A stretch of DNA of 64,000 nt from SAR116 cluster bacterium AG-426-I14. GTDB taxonomy: Bacteria > Pseudomonadota > Alphaproteobacteria > Puniceispirillales > Marisalimonadaceae. The stretch covers positions 30,497 to 94,496 of the forward strand of contig QCNS01000005.1 in NCBI GenBank assembly GCA_003210055.1, written 5' to 3'. Below, piece by piece: positions 8,168-16,306 of the stretch. The position numbers and the translations under genes were made by a program. Each line of letters begins with the position of its first letter. The first letter of the stretch is position 1. A model generated the notes under the pieces. It made no database searches, was not told where the DNA came from, and saw only the letters and a list, made by a program, of their open reading frames with translations.

Positions 8168-9463
8168 TTAATTACAACGTAGTGCAATTTTTTGTTCTTT
8201 GGCGTATTTTGCAGAGTCTTCAGCTATTAGTTTATCAACTACATCTGAATCACCATACATATACTCAGTAATCATGTTCCATTTTTTAGCTTTTGCATCC
8301 CATTGCTGGACAGCTGCTAATCCACTTCCGCCATGATTTTCACAAGTGTTTTTAAATGGTGGAGAAAAGTTCTTAAAACCTAACTGTTCCATTCTTGCTG
8401 CGTCTAGATTCACATTTTCCATCCCATCACGATACATTGCTGCAGTGATTTTTGATGTTCCGTGCATTTTTTGAGCAACTCTAGCAGCTTCTACTTGTAC
8501 CATAGCCTGAAACAAACCTCTATTATAGAGCACTGTTCCAAAGTGAGAGCCATCACCTGAGGCATTTCCTTTGTCATGAACATATTTTTTAATATCTTTA
8601 TGAACTTGGTAGTCAGTACCAGGTGCATTAAATGTTAAAGCTTTATAACCATGAGCTCCTTGACCTGCAGGTAAAACATCATTTTCAGAACCAGACCACC
8701 ATATACCTATGAAATTTTCCATAGGAAATTTAATTGATGCAGCTGATTTGACTGCAACAGAGTTCATTACACCCCATCCCCACATCAATATATAATTTGG
8801 TCGACTTTTTCTAATCTTTAACCATGTAGCTTTTTGCTCTTGTCCAGGATGATCTACTGGAAGAAGCATTAACTTATAACCATGCTTTTTTGCTAATGTT
8901 TCAAGTGTACGAATTGGTTCTTTACCGTAAGCAGAGTTATGATAAACCAATGCAATTTTTTTATTTTTAATATTACCAAGGTTTTGCTTTAAGATATGTC
9001 TTATGGCAATTGAAGCTCCATCCCAATATGTAGCTGGTGCATTAAAAATCCATTTAAACACTTTACCATTTTTTGCTGATGTTCTTCCATAACCTGTTGA
9101 GTAAATAGTTACTCCATCAGCAGTAGCTTTTGGTATTAATTGATAAGTAATACCTGTTGACATCGGTTGGAAAACCATTGCACCTTCTTTATGTTTTTCA
9201 TAGCACTCGACACCGACTTGAGTTTTATAACCTGTTTCGCACTCTGGAAAAACAATTTTTTCGCCACCGATTCCACCATCTCTAGCATTTATCATTCGAT
9301 AGTAATCGACAAAACCGTCAGCGTTAGGAATACCATTCGGTGCATAAGCCCCCGTACGATATACAAGCATAGGAAATTTTAAATCAGCAGAAGCAATTTC
9401 TAGAAAACTTCCTATTGCAATCACTGACCCTAAAAGTCCTAAAAGTAGTTTTTTTAATCTCAT
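8168..9463 (-). CDS. Periplasmic solute-binding protein of a Liv-type ABC importer
   Basis: A 431-residue type I periplasmic binding protein of the branched-chain amino acid/urea-binding superfamily. A cleavable signal peptide covers about residues 1-26 (MRLKKLLLGLL..., with ASA before DLKFPML). The mature protein shows the two-lobed ligand-binding pattern, for example STGITYQL, YHNSAYGKEP and ADGVTIYSTGYGRTS. AGGAGG precedes the start. The gene is flanked by livM upstream and a terminator hairpin downstream. The ligand is unknown. Because the same operon encodes two CoA-ligase-like proteins, a carboxylic acid (aromatic or aliphatic) is a better guess than an amino acid, but this is inference. 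Confidence 0.9.
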   Translation of the reverse strand: MRLKKLLLGLLGSVIAIGSFLEIASADLKFPMLVYRTGAYAPNGIPNADGFVDYYRMINARDGGIGGEKIVFPECETGYKTQVGVECYEKHKEGAMVFQPMSTGITYQLIPKATADGVTIYSTGYGRTSAKNGKVFKWIFNAPATYWDGASIAIRHILKQNLGNIKNKKIALVYHNSAYGKEPIRTLETLAKKHGYKLMLLPVDHPGQEQKATWLKIRKSRPNYILMWGWGVMNSVAVKSAASIKFPMENFIGIWWSGSENDVLPAGQGAHGYKALTFNAPGTDYQVHKDIKKYVHDKGNASGDGSHFGTVLYNRGLFQAMVQVEAARVAQKMHGTSKITAAMYRDGMENVNLDAARMEQLGFKNFSPPFKNTCENHGGSGLAAVQQWDAKAKKWNMITEYMYGDSDVVDKLIAEDSAKYAKEQKIALRCN

Positions 9464-9509
9464 AAATTCCTCCTTGTTGAGATATAAATCCCTTTTCTAT
9501 ATTATAGCA

Positions 9510-10589
9510 TTAGTAAGGGAAAGGCCACCTTCTTAATTTTTCTTTTGCGATGGACCATAGTCTTGCGAGCCCATGTGGCTCTACAATTAAAAAAACAACC
9601 ATTAGTAATCCCCAAATGGTTATTTCGAAATGTTTGGCAGTAACGGCTGATAATCCTACTAAATCAACCATGAAATTTTTTAATACAATTGGCAAAAGTA
9701 CAATGAATGCAGCTCCTAAAAAAGAACCAAGCATAGAACCTAAACCACCAATAATAATCATAAATAGGACAGGAAAGGAAATAGCCATGATATCGAATGA
9801 CTCTGTAACTTCAAGAGCACCTAAATACACAGCAAAATATAGTGAACCAGAAATTCCAATGTAAAAAGAACTAATAGCAAAAGCTGTAAGTTTAGTTTTT
9901 AGAGGAGGTACTCCTATTATCTCTGCAGCTATATCCATATCCCTAATAGCCATCCAAGATCTACCTATTTTACTTCTAATCATATTTTTTGCTGCAAAAC
10001 CAAAAACTACAACTAAAACAAGACAGAACAAGTATGTAGCATATGGTGGAGCCGCCGCACCAGTGACAGGCACACCAAACATAGTCCTCTCAGATACAGT
10101 GATTTGTCCAGTATCAGAGTAATTATAAAACCATGGAACTTTATTGAAAAGCCATACTAAAAAAAACTGGGAGGCTAAGGTTGCTACTGCTAAGTAAAAA
10201 CCCTTTATTCTAAGCGAAGGTAATCCAAATAAAATTCCAACCAGAGCAGAAATAAATCCAGAAATGATAACAATGATCATTATATTTAGATCTGGATATG
10301 TTGTCATAAGTTTATATGTTGAGAATGCACCTACGGCCATGAATCCACCAGTACCCAGGGATACTTGACCACAATAACCAGTTAATATATTAAGTCCTAT
10401 TGCTGCCATAGAATAAATTAGAAAAGGAACTAAAATTGCTTTTTCCCAGTAGCTATCAACTACAAAAGGAACAAATAAGAAAGCGACAAGCATTAATAGA
10501 CTAAAAGCTATCTTATCTTGCATTAAAGGAAAAATAGCATGGTCAGATCGATAATTAGAATTATACTGTCCAGTTTCTTTATATATCAT
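9510..10589 (-). CDS. livM: Branched-chain-type ABC transporter permease LivM
   Basis: A 359-residue inner-membrane permease with about nine hydrophobic segments and the LivM signature GLNILTGYCGQVSLGTGGFMAVGA near residue 67. It also has IRDMDIAAEIIGVPPLKTKLTAFAIS, the coupling loop to the ATPases. The start is placed at the ATG at 10589, whose A is the last base of the livH stop codon (TGATG overlap); an in-frame TTG lies one codon earlier. It pairs with LivH to form the pore. The N-terminus carries about 30 extra polar residues before the first membrane segment. Confidence 0.92.
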   Translation of the reverse strand: MIYKETGQYNSNYRSDHAIFPLMQDKIAFSLLMLVAFLFVPFVVDSYWEKAILVPFLIYSMAAIGLNILTGYCGQVSLGTGGFMAVGAFSTYKLMTTYPDLNIMIIVIISGFISALVGILFGLPSLRIKGFYLAVATLASQFFLVWLFNKVPWFYNYSDTGQITVSERTMFGVPVTGAAAPPYATYLFCLVLVVVFGFAAKNMIRSKIGRSWMAIRDMDIAAEIIGVPPLKTKLTAFAISSFYIGISGSLYFAVYLGALEVTESFDIMAISFPVLFMIIIGGLGSMLGSFLGAAFIVLLPIVLKNFMVDLVGLSAVTAKHFEITIWGLLMVVFLIVEPHGLARLWSIAKEKLRRWPFPY

Positions 10590-11593
10590 CAAACCCTCTC
10601 AATAATTTTTTCCCCAAATAGTCCTTGGGGTCTAAATAATAAAAATACCAAAGCCATAAAATAGGCAAACCAGTTTTCAATTGCGCCTATGTCGAAGAGA
10701 CCACCTATGTAAATCTCTGCTAATTTTTCACCAACTCCAATTAATAACCCTCCAATTATTGCTCCAGGAATAGAGGTAAACCCTCCTAAGATTAATACAG
10801 GTAGTGCTTTCAAGGCTATTAGTGAAAGAGAAAATTGGACACCAGACTCCGTTCCCCACATAATCCCTGCAACCATGGCAATAAAACCAGACATAGCCCA
10901 AACAAAAACCCATATTGTTCTTAGCGAAATTCCTACTGAAAGTGCAGCCTGATGGTCATCGGCAACTGCTCTTAAGGCTCTTCCCGTTTTGGTATACTGT
11001 GAAAATAGAGCTAATGCTGTTACTAAAATTACAGCAATTACAGTAGCCCAAACATTTAACACATCTATGTACATACCATAATATTCGCTACCTTCAGCTG
11101 CTAGACCAATTGTTGCATTTTCTAACCATTCTGAACCACCACTGGGTATTCCAACATCTAATACTTTAACATCTGAACCCCACATTAGATCACCAATACC
11201 TTCAAGAACAAAAGCTAATCCAATTGTAGCCATAAACAATATTATAGGCTCTTGGTTAACAAGATGCTTCAAAACTAATCTTTCAATGATCCAAGCTAAG
11301 ACAATCATAGTAATGATTGTAAAAATAATAGCTAAAAAACTATGTATTTCTGGGTACCAATGGTGAAGTTTAGTTCCAAATAATTCGTTTATTAAATGTG
11401 AGAAGGGTACTTGTCCAGTTTGGAAACCTACCAACGTTAGAGCTGCAAATAGAGCAAAAACACCTTGAGCAAAATTAAAAACGCCAGAAGCTTTAAAAAT
11501 TAATACAAAACCCAAGGCAACTAGGGAATACATAATGCCGGACATTAGTCCATTAAGAACCGTTTCAATAAAATTGAGTAACTCTACACTCAT
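10589..11593 (-). CDS. livH: Branched-chain-type ABC transporter permease LivH
   Basis: A 334-residue hydrophobic permease of the LivH family. The N-terminal LNGLMSGIMYSLVALGFVLI and FNFAQGVFALFAA motifs, and the conserved cytoplasmic segment RALRAVADDHQAALSVGIS that contacts the ATPase, are clear. It ends ...LFRPQGLFGEKIIERV, typical of the family. The gene lies between livG and livM with one base shared with livM and 12 bases after livG. It is the partner of LivM in the pore of the importer whose binding protein is encoded at 8168-9463. Confidence 0.93.
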   Translation of the reverse strand: MSVELLNFIETVLNGLMSGIMYSLVALGFVLIFKASGVFNFAQGVFALFAALTLVGFQTGQVPFSHLINELFGTKLHHWYPEIHSFLAIIFTIITMIVLAWIIERLVLKHLVNQEPIILFMATIGLAFVLEGIGDLMWGSDVKVLDVGIPSGGSEWLENATIGLAAEGSEYYGMYIDVLNVWATVIAVILVTALALFSQYTKTGRALRAVADDHQAALSVGISLRTIWVFVWAMSGFIAMVAGIMWGTESGVQFSLSLIALKALPVLILGGFTSIPGAIIGGLLIGVGEKLAEIYIGGLFDIGAIENWFAYFMALVFLLFRPQGLFGEKIIERV

Positions 11594-11605
11594 TTAACAA
11601 CACAT

Positions 11606-12409
11606 CTAATCATTTGAGACTCCCAAATAAGCATCAATAACTGCCTTATTACTTCTAATTTCTTCAGGTTTACCTGATCCAATTTTTTTTCCATAGTCTA
11701 GCACAACAATTCTATCTGATATATCCATTACAACACTCATATCATGTTCAATTAAAACAATTGTTGTTTTAAGTTCATGATTAGCTGTTAAAACAAATCT
11801 ACTCATGTCTTGTTTTTCCTCAACATTCATACCTGCCATTGGTTCATCTAAAAGAAGAATTTCTGGTTCCATTGCAAGAGCCCTTCCAAGCTCAACCCTT
11901 TTTTGTAGTCCGTATGGAAGTGAACCAACAGGAGTTCTTCTTATTGATTGGAGGTCTAAAAAATCTATAACTCTCTCTACTTTTTCTCTGTGAAAAGTTT
12001 CTTCTTTTTCAGCTGGTCCAAAATACAAAGCTTGCATAAACAAATTTTGCTTTTGTTTTAATAATCTTCCAGTCATTAGATTATCTAATGTACTCATGCC
12101 TTTAAAAAGGGCTATATTTTGGAATGTCCTTGCGATACCACTTTTTGCGGCAAACTCAGGTTCCATTTGTAATCTTTCTTGACCAGCAAAATTAATTTTA
12201 CCAGATGTTGGCTTATAGAATCCATTAATGACATTCAGCATTGATGACTTTCCGGCCCCATTTGGTCCAATTATAGCAAACACCTCACCTCTTTTTACCT
12301 CAAAAGAAACTTCAGTTAATGCTTTAACACCCCCAAAAGATAAGCTTATATTTTTTAATTCAATTATATTTTTACCATATGGAATATTTTTAATTTTAGA
12401 TAGACTCAT
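11606..12409 (-). CDS. livG: Branched-chain-type ABC transporter ATPase LivG
   Basis: A 267-residue ABC ATPase with Walker A IGPNGAGKSSMLN near residue 48, the Q-loop region AKSGIARTFQNIALF typical of LivG, signature LPYGLQKRVELGRAL, Walker B ILLLDEPMAGMN and switch His in IVLIEHDMSVV. Its ATG overlaps the stop of the upstream acyl-CoA synthetase (TAATG), so translation of transporter and ligase is coupled. This is strong evidence that the ligase acts on the imported substrate. It works with LivF (7261-8109) to energise LivHM. Confidence 0.93.
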   Translation of the reverse strand: MSLSKIKNIPYGKNIIELKNISLSFGGVKALTEVSFEVKRGEVFAIIGPNGAGKSSMLNVINGFYKPTSGKINFAGQERLQMEPEFAAKSGIARTFQNIALFKGMSTLDNLMTGRLLKQKQNLFMQALYFGPAEKEETFHREKVERVIDFLDLQSIRRTPVGSLPYGLQKRVELGRALAMEPEILLLDEPMAGMNVEEKQDMSRFVLTANHELKTTIVLIEHDMSVVMDISDRIVVLDYGKKIGSGKPEEIRSNKAVIDAYLGVSND

Positions 12410-14349
12410 TATTTATTTCCTATTGAGCTAATTTTTAAATTTCTTATTTCCATTGAGGCATTTATTTTACCTTTTCTTCCATCTTCGTAGGTAACTTCGG
12501 TATTAATTTTTGCAATAGATTTATCTTTATAAAGAGAGTCTATGAGTGATTTATACCTATCATTAATTACAGATCTTCTTACTTTTCTTGTTCTAGTTAA
12601 TTCACCGTCATCTGCTTCTAATTCTTTAAATAACAATAAAAATTTTTTAATTTTTAAATTTTTTGGTAAATTTTTATTCACTTTATCTATCTCTGACTGT
12701 ATCAGATCATAAATCTTTTTGTCAGACGCTAAACCTGTATATGATGTAAATGGTAATTGCCATTTTTCTGCTAACTTTGAAACTATAGAAAACCTTATAC
12801 AAATTATAGCAGTTAGATAAGGTTTATCAGCTCCTAAAATTACAGCCTCACCGACATATGGTGAAAATTTTAACTTGTTTTCAATGTTTTGAGGTGAAAA
12901 TTTTATACCATCTGATTTTGTGGCAATATCATCGACTCTATCTATTACAGTTAGTCTATCGTTTTTATCTAAAAAGCCAGCATCACCAGTATGCATCCAT
13001 CCATTCTTAATTGATTCTTTAAATGCTTTTTTATTGTTGTAATAACCAGAAAACATATATGGGTGTTTAGTTACTATTTCGCCCATCCCATTTGCGTCAG
13101 GATTTAAAATTTTTATTTGGCAATCTGGAAAAGGGATACCAACGGTTTCACAATCCATCTCACCTTCTGGTGGTTTTTGTAATGTGTATGCACCCATAAG
13201 CTCAGTTTGTCCATAAAGTTGTCTGAGTGGTATTCCCATTGCTAAAAAAAATTTAAAAGTATCTGGACCAATTGCAGAACCTCCTGTTGCTGCAGAAGTT
13301 ACTTTACTAAAACCCAATCTATCCTTTAAGTGAGTGAATAATAGTTTATCTGCCCAAAAATCTCTTTTACCAGAGTCAACTGCTCTTAAACCTCGTTCAA
13401 CCATTGTATTAAAAATCCATTGAGTAAATTTTGAAGAGTCTAGAATTCTTGCTCTCATATCTGCGGCAATCTGTTCCCATAACCTTGGTGCCCCTAGCAT
13501 AAAGGATGGACCAATTTCTTTTAAATCGTCCATGGCTGTATCGGCATTTTCTGGAAAATTAACTTTCATGCCACTTAGTAAGTTAAATCCAACACCATAG
13601 ACTTGCTCCATTATCCACGGAAAAGGTAAAACTGACACATATTCATCATTTGAAGTTTTAGGATCGACCTTGAGATAATTAGCTATATGTTTTACAAACT
13701 TTTCTCCAGGAAGTGAAGCTAATTTTGGATTTGAAGTAGTACCAGAAGTTGTACATAAAACTGCATCAGTGTTGCCAGAGATTTTATTGATCAAATTAAT
13801 ATATTTTTTAGGATTTTTCTTTAAAATGCTTTTCCCTTTCTTCATCAATGATCTCATATCAATAATATTTGGATTATCTAATTGATTTAAGCCTCTGGGA
13901 TCCTCATAAAATATTTTAATATTTTTCTTTAATTTTTTTTGAATATTTATAAATTTATCAACCTGTTCTTGATCTTGTGCAAATGCAAAATCTACATCTG
14001 CTGCTTTAACTAGATAGCTAACTTCTTCATCAAGTGTATCTCTGTAAATACCCAAACTCATTCCACCATTTGCTTGAACTGCTATTTCGAAAAACACCCA
14101 AGCTGGTTTATTATCACCTATTAAAGCCATAACCTGACCTTTTTTGAACCCTTCAGCTTCTAGACCTAAAGCTAATTCTGAAACGTTTTGATTATAATCT
14201 CTCCATGTAGTTTCATTCCAAATACCTAGATCTTTATCACGCAAGGCGACTTCATTAGGTGTTTTATCAGATCTATACTTAAGAATTTTAGGAAACGTAT
14301 TGTAGATATTAAAATCTGGATAATTATTATTTAAACTAGTATTAAGCAA
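12409..14349 (-). CDS. Long-chain-type acyl-CoA synthetase (AMP-forming), first gene of the transporter operon
   Basis: A 646-residue adenylate-forming enzyme of the long-chain acyl-CoA synthetase type. The ATP loop is CTTSGTTSNPK near residue 202, the adenine motif is LYGQTELMGAY near residue 382, the A8-like hinge GWMHTGDAGFLDKND lies near residue 450, and the C-terminal domain is present. It activates a carboxylic acid to its CoA thioester using ATP. The start is a TTG at 14349, supported by GAGGAA 7 bases upstream and by conserved-looking protein from the first residues. It heads the operon that continues with livGHM. A 24-bp palindrome lies about 110 bases upstream. The natural substrate is unknown. 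Confidence 0.88.
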   Translation of the reverse strand: MLNTSLNNNYPDFNIYNTFPKILKYRSDKTPNEVALRDKDLGIWNETTWRDYNQNVSELALGLEAEGFKKGQVMALIGDNKPAWVFFEIAVQANGGMSLGIYRDTLDEEVSYLVKAADVDFAFAQDQEQVDKFINIQKKLKKNIKIFYEDPRGLNQLDNPNIIDMRSLMKKGKSILKKNPKKYINLINKISGNTDAVLCTTSGTTSNPKLASLPGEKFVKHIANYLKVDPKTSNDEYVSVLPFPWIMEQVYGVGFNLLSGMKVNFPENADTAMDDLKEIGPSFMLGAPRLWEQIAADMRARILDSSKFTQWIFNTMVERGLRAVDSGKRDFWADKLLFTHLKDRLGFSKVTSAATGGSAIGPDTFKFFLAMGIPLRQLYGQTELMGAYTLQKPPEGEMDCETVGIPFPDCQIKILNPDANGMGEIVTKHPYMFSGYYNNKKAFKESIKNGWMHTGDAGFLDKNDRLTVIDRVDDIATKSDGIKFSPQNIENKLKFSPYVGEAVILGADKPYLTAIICIRFSIVSKLAEKWQLPFTSYTGLASDKKIYDLIQSEIDKVNKNLPKNLKIKKFLLLFKELEADDGELTRTRKVRRSVINDRYKSLIDSLYKDKSIAKINTEVTYEDGRKGKINASMEIRNLKISSIGNK

Positions 14350-14456
14350 AAATTTTCCTCAAACAACTTATCGATACGAATTTCATTTTAAAGTTATCAA
14401 TAAAGAAATTAAAATCAATATAAACAAACTTTTTTTTGAAATTGTAAATTTTACTT

Positions 14457-14480
14457 TTAATTACAACCAGTTGCAATTAA
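14457..14480. promoter_or_regulatory. Candidate operator palindrome upstream of the transporter/ligase operon
   Basis: Two 11-base half-sites, TTAATTACAAC and GTTGCAATTAA, are separated by CA and match at 10 of 11 positions as an inverted repeat. It lies in the 162-base gap between the acyl-CoA synthetase start (14349) and the DmdC-like gene end (14512), both on the minus strand. It has no T-tract after it in either direction, so it does not look like a terminator. Its size and symmetry fit a dimeric repressor site. The rest of the gap is AT-rich with nothing else I can identify. Confidence 0.4.
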
Positions 14481-14511
14481 GTGAAATATAAGATTATAGT
14501 TGTTTAATATG

Positions 14512-16221
14512 TTAAACATTCGAATCTAATGTTTCAAAAACAACTTTTGACCCATTTGATACAATATTTAAGTGTAGATTACTTCTCGGTAAAATGTGAG
14601 TGTCATAAAAATCAGCCGAAACAATTTTAGATTTAAGAAAGTCTTGATCACTTTCCTTAATATTTAATTTTTCCATGGCTTTTGATTTTGATTTATTCAT
14701 AAGCCAAGACCCAATTAAATACCCAAGTCCCATCATATAGTCAAAACTTACACAAGAAAGAGCCTCTTTACTATCTTTTCTATCTAAAATAAATTTTATT
14801 GTTTCCTCACAATTTTGTATATATGAAAAAATTTCAGTATTTTGATTGGTTTCATTTTTAATTAAAGATAACAAATTAAAAGCAGTTTTTCCATCATCAC
14901 GAAGTGTTTTTCTAAACATTAAATCATTTGCCTGAATTCCATTTGTACCCTCGTAAATAGGTAAAATTCTTGCATCTCTCATAATTTGCGCTGCACCAGT
15001 CTCTTCTATAAAACCCATTCCTCCATGAATTTGAACACCAGTACTAGTTACTTCTTGAGCTAATTCTGTACACCACCCTTTTACTATTGGGATTAAAAAA
15101 GCTTCTAATTGTTTAGAAAAAGTATCACCTTTGTGAGCTTTTTCCATAATTTCAGCAGAGATCAGTATTAATCTTCTCATAGCTTCTGTTAACGATCTCA
15201 TTAAAAGTAATTGTCGTTTTACATCACCGTGACCTATTATAGGAGTGCCTTTTTCTTTATTTATTGGTATACCTTGAATTCTTGTTTTTGAATATTCAAG
15301 AGCTTTTTGTCTTGCAGTTTCTGATATAGCCATGCCTTGAAGACCAACGTCAAACCTTGCTCTATTCATCATAATAAACATATACTCAATGCCACGACCT
15401 TCCTCTCCAAGCATGTATCCAATAGCACCTTCTTCATCTCCGTATGACATAACCGCTGTAGGACTGGCTTTAATACCCAATTTATGTTCTAAAGAAATAC
15501 ATTTTAAATCATTTCTTTTTCCTATTTTACCATTTTCATCTATTAAGAATTTTGGGATCAAAAAAGTAGAAATTCCTTTAATCCCATCTGGTGCACCCTC
15601 AGTTTTTGCTAAAACTAAATGAATGATATTTTCTGCAAAGTCGTGTTCACCATAAGTAATATAAATTTTTTGACCTTTGATTCTCCAGTCTTTACCATCA
15701 AAAGTAGCTTTTGTTTTAATTGTACTTAAATCTGTTCCAGATTGAGGCTCAGTCAGATTCATAGTGCCTGTCCAAATCCCTTTATTTAATTTTGGTAAGT
15801 AAAGTTGTTTTTCTTTATCAGTACCAACCAAAGTAAGCGCATCCATAATTCCTTGGGTAAGCAAATTACATAGTGCAAAAGATATATTTGCTCCCTGCCA
15901 ATACTCATTTACAGCTGCGGCCATTCTAAAGGGTAACCCCATACCTTCATAATTAGGATCACTTGAAACTCCAACCCAACCTCCAGCAGCTAGAGATTTA
16001 TAAGCTTCCTTATATCCAGGAGATGTCTCTACTTCATAATCCTGTCTTAATTTTGGAGGATTTTTATCTCCTGAATGATATAAAGGCGCCAGATTTTCGT
16101 TAGCAAATTTACCAGCCTCATTTAAAACTGCATCAATAGTTTCATTATCTAAATCAGATTGGCTTTCTAATAAATTCTCTAAAACAAATTTTGTATCTTT
16201 AATGGGTGAGTTATAGTTCAT
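14512..16221 (-). CDS. Acyl-CoA dehydrogenase, DmdC-like (3-methylthiopropanoyl-CoA dehydrogenase family)
   Basis: A 569-residue acyl-CoA dehydrogenase with an extra C-terminal helical domain, the length class of DmdC rather than of ordinary 380-residue enzymes. Visible family segments are LYHSGDKNPP near residue 43, GTMNLTEPQSGTDLS near residue 162, ITYGEHDFAENIIHLVLA near residue 189, GEEGRGIEYMF and the C-terminal RILPIYEGTNGIQANDL (catalytic-type Glu). DmdC oxidises 3-methylthiopropanoyl-CoA in DMSP demethylation. Close paralogues act on ordinary acyl-CoAs, so the substrate is uncertain. It is divergent from a DmdB-like ligase 85 bases away, which supports a shared pathway. ATG start, with a GGAATAAAG stretch upstream. 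Confidence 0.8.
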   Translation of the reverse strand: MNYNSPIKDTKFVLENLLESQSDLDNETIDAVLNEAGKFANENLAPLYHSGDKNPPKLRQDYEVETSPGYKEAYKSLAAGGWVGVSSDPNYEGMGLPFRMAAAVNEYWQGANISFALCNLLTQGIMDALTLVGTDKEKQLYLPKLNKGIWTGTMNLTEPQSGTDLSTIKTKATFDGKDWRIKGQKIYITYGEHDFAENIIHLVLAKTEGAPDGIKGISTFLIPKFLIDENGKIGKRNDLKCISLEHKLGIKASPTAVMSYGDEEGAIGYMLGEEGRGIEYMFIMMNRARFDVGLQGMAISETARQKALEYSKTRIQGIPINKEKGTPIIGHGDVKRQLLLMRSLTEAMRRLILISAEIMEKAHKGDTFSKQLEAFLIPIVKGWCTELAQEVTSTGVQIHGGMGFIEETGAAQIMRDARILPIYEGTNGIQANDLMFRKTLRDDGKTAFNLLSLIKNETNQNTEIFSYIQNCEETIKFILDRKDSKEALSCVSFDYMMGLGYLIGSWLMNKSKSKAMEKLNIKESDQDFLKSKIVSADFYDTHILPRSNLHLNIVSNGSKVVFETLDSNV

Positions 16222-16258
16222 TCTTTATTCCTAATTTATTAAGGAATGCCATTACCTA

Positions 16259-16287
16259 TTGATAAAATCAAGTCAAAACATTATTAA
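16259..16287 (+). promoter_or_regulatory. Putative sigma-70 promoter of the DmdB-like ligase gene
   Basis: TTGATA (16259-16264), a 17-base spacer and TATTAA (16282-16287) sit in the 85-base divergent gap. The expected start of transcription, near 16294, lies only a few bases ahead of the AGGTGAG ribosome site, implying a very short leader. Confidence 0.5.
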
Positions 16288-16306
16288 TAGAGAATAGGTG
16301 AGAAAA

